Shown here: in pieces, positions 63,022 to 64,000 of the stretch
Numbering within the stretch: the stretch's first letter is position 1
How the letters are laid out: each line of letters starts with the position of its first letter
Source of the DNA: Vreelandella maris
GTDB lineage: Bacteria; Pseudomonadota; Gammaproteobacteria; Pseudomonadales; Halomonadaceae
Direction: 5' to 3'
DNA: 64,000 bases
Assembly (NCBI RefSeq): GCF_013371085.1
Contig: NZ_JABWCV010000002.1
Coordinates: 124,001-188,000, forward strand
Made by a program: the position numbers and the translations under genes
Notes under the pieces: model-generated
Told to the model about the DNA's origin: nothing
The model's database searches: none
What the model saw: the letters and a program-made list of their open reading frames with translations, nothing else

Positions 63022-64000
63022 TCAGCGCCGCTGCCAACCAGCGGCGTCGATCAAGCCAAGCGCTTTGAGGGCTGCTTTTTCAACGCCTTCCGACACTGCC
63101 AAACCAAGTTTACGAGTCACTGTTTTAGGGGGCTCAAGCTTGACCGTAAAGACACGCGCCTCGGTCATACGCTCGACCAGATAAGCTTCGCTGGTACCCA
63201 CACTGTCAACAAGCAGCTGGGGCAAGGCCTCGCTGCCATACCAAATCTCACCTGTCGCAATCGTTTCTATGTCCATGCCGGGACGCCGCTCAGCCACATA
63301 GCTTTTGAATAAGTGGTGAGTATTCTCTAAATCTTCGAGGAACTTTGCTTTTCCCTCTTCGGTATTTTCACCCAACACGGTCAAGGTACGTTTGTATTTA
63401 CCGGCGGTGAGGAGTTCCACGTCAATATCGTGGCGTTTTAGCAAGCGATGAATATTAGGCACTTGCGCCACCACGCCAATAGAGCCGATCACAGCGAAGG
63501 GGGCTGCCTTGATATGCTGGGCGGTACAGGCCATCAAGTAGCCACCGCTTGCTGCCACCTTATCAATACATACAGTTGTGGTGAGCCCTGCCGTACGCAA
63601 GCGGTCTAACTGTGCGGCTGCCAACCCATAAGCGTGCACCAGGCCACCGGCGGATTCGAGGCGAATCACCACCTCGTCATTTTCGACGGCGACATCAATA
63701 ATAGCGGATACTTCCTGACCAAAGCGCTCGGTTTGCGATGCCTTCAGGTCACCGTGGAAATCGAGCACCCAAACCCGTGGCTCATGGGTAGAATCTTGGT
63801 TAGCTTTTTGCGCTTTATGGCGTTTTTTATCTTCGTTGCGAAACGCCTTTAGCAGCTTTTTGCGGGCACCTGGTAACGTGGCCGTCAACCGCAGACGACG
63901 ACCGCGCCGGCGGCGTTGCTCATTCAGCGGCTCAATGTGAAGTTTTAAGTCGCTCTCTTTGTCTTGTTTCGTTCGCGCCATCAAAAGCAAACCAATACCT
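63022..64000 (-). CDS. sohB: SohB-type S49 protease (5' end outside window)
   Basis: At least 325 codons; the frame stays open to the right edge with hydrophobic codons (GIGLLLMA), the end of the expected N-terminal membrane anchor, so the start lies beyond the window. Motifs: GLVHAYGLAAAQLDRLR, the serine-nucleophile region DKVAASGGYLMACTA, FAVIGSIGVVAQVPN and the catalytic Lys in LLTAGKYKRTLTV. Inner-membrane peptidase of the signal-peptide-peptidase family facing the periplasm. Confidence 0.9.
   Translation of the reverse strand, partial: GIGLLLMARTKQDKESDLKLHIEPLNEQRRRRGRRLRLTATLPGARKKLLKAFRNEDKKRHKAQKANQDSTHEPRVWVLDFHGDLKASQTERFGQEVSAIIDVAVENDEVVIRLESAGGLVHAYGLAAAQLDRLRTAGLTTTVCIDKVAASGGYLMACTAQHIKAAPFAVIGSIGVVAQVPNIHRLLKRHDIDVELLTAGKYKRTLTVLGENTEEGKAKFLEDLENTHHLFKSYVAERRPGMDIETIATGEIWYGSEALPQLLVDSVGTSEAYLVERMTEARVFTVKLEPPKTVTRKLGLAVSEGVEKAALKALGLIDAAGWQRR

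Overview
The window looks like a Halomonas-type chromosome (halophilic Gammaproteobacteria). The propionyl-CoA synthetase, YhhQ, K+/H+ antiporter, SohB and YbfF at the right end are typical gammaproteobacterial housekeeping genes, with codon use suiting moderate-to-high GC DNA. Identifications come from reading motifs and family resemblance by eye; no search was run.

Left part (1-17.7 kb). A membrane-anchored endonuclease/exonuclease/phosphatase protein runs off the left edge. A three-gene cassette follows (type III polyketide synthase, methyltransferase, FAD oxidoreductase), laid out like the srsABC phenolic-lipid operon. After an AT-rich gap and a Crp/Fnr regulator comes a GC-rich block at 5.6-16.7 kb: a 2003-residue animal-type haem peroxidase with RTX repeats, a type I secretion ATPase, a second RTX protein with an N-terminal membrane segment, and an HlyD adaptor. 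The architecture resembles the MopA manganese-oxidising peroxidases. No TolC gene is present.

Centre (17.9-44.3 kb). This is a C1/alcohol oxidation module. The minus-strand genes encode a two-subunit NAD formate dehydrogenase, S-(hydroxymethyl)glutathione synthase, S-(hydroxymethyl)glutathione dehydrogenase and the PQQ set pqqABCDE plus an S9 peptidase and pqqF. Divergent from pqqA is a XoxF-type PQQ dehydrogenase carrying the extra Asp of lanthanide enzymes. With it are XoxG- and XoxJ-like proteins and a four-gene system matching PedA1A2BC, which is tied to rare-earth-dependent growth in Pseudomonas putida. A small cytochrome c, a Cys-containing periplasmic protein and a NitT/TauT-type ABC transporter close the module. 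Together they could take methanol through formaldehyde and glutathione adducts to formate and CO2; only S-formylglutathione hydrolase is missing here.

Satellite-like island (45,490-54,081). An ~8.6 kb element sits in the 3' end of tRNA-Ser(UGA), bounded by 16-bp direct repeats. It carries a tyrosine integrase, AlpA, a run of small overlapping genes, a winged-helix replication-type protein beside iteron-like repeats, a Nu1-like terminase small subunit and an HK97-type capsid-like protein. It has no large terminase, portal or tail gene, so it reads as a phage satellite or a strongly reduced prophage. Its left end holds an unusual array of short, mutually different palindromes interleaved with a repeated GC-rich motif.

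Right part (54.2-64 kb). Core genes: CvrA-type antiporter, THI5-like binding protein, exonuclease/GIY-YIG fusion, YbfF esterase, YhhQ transporter behind a probable preQ1-I riboswitch, PrpE, an ArsR-family regulator, and SohB running off the right edge.
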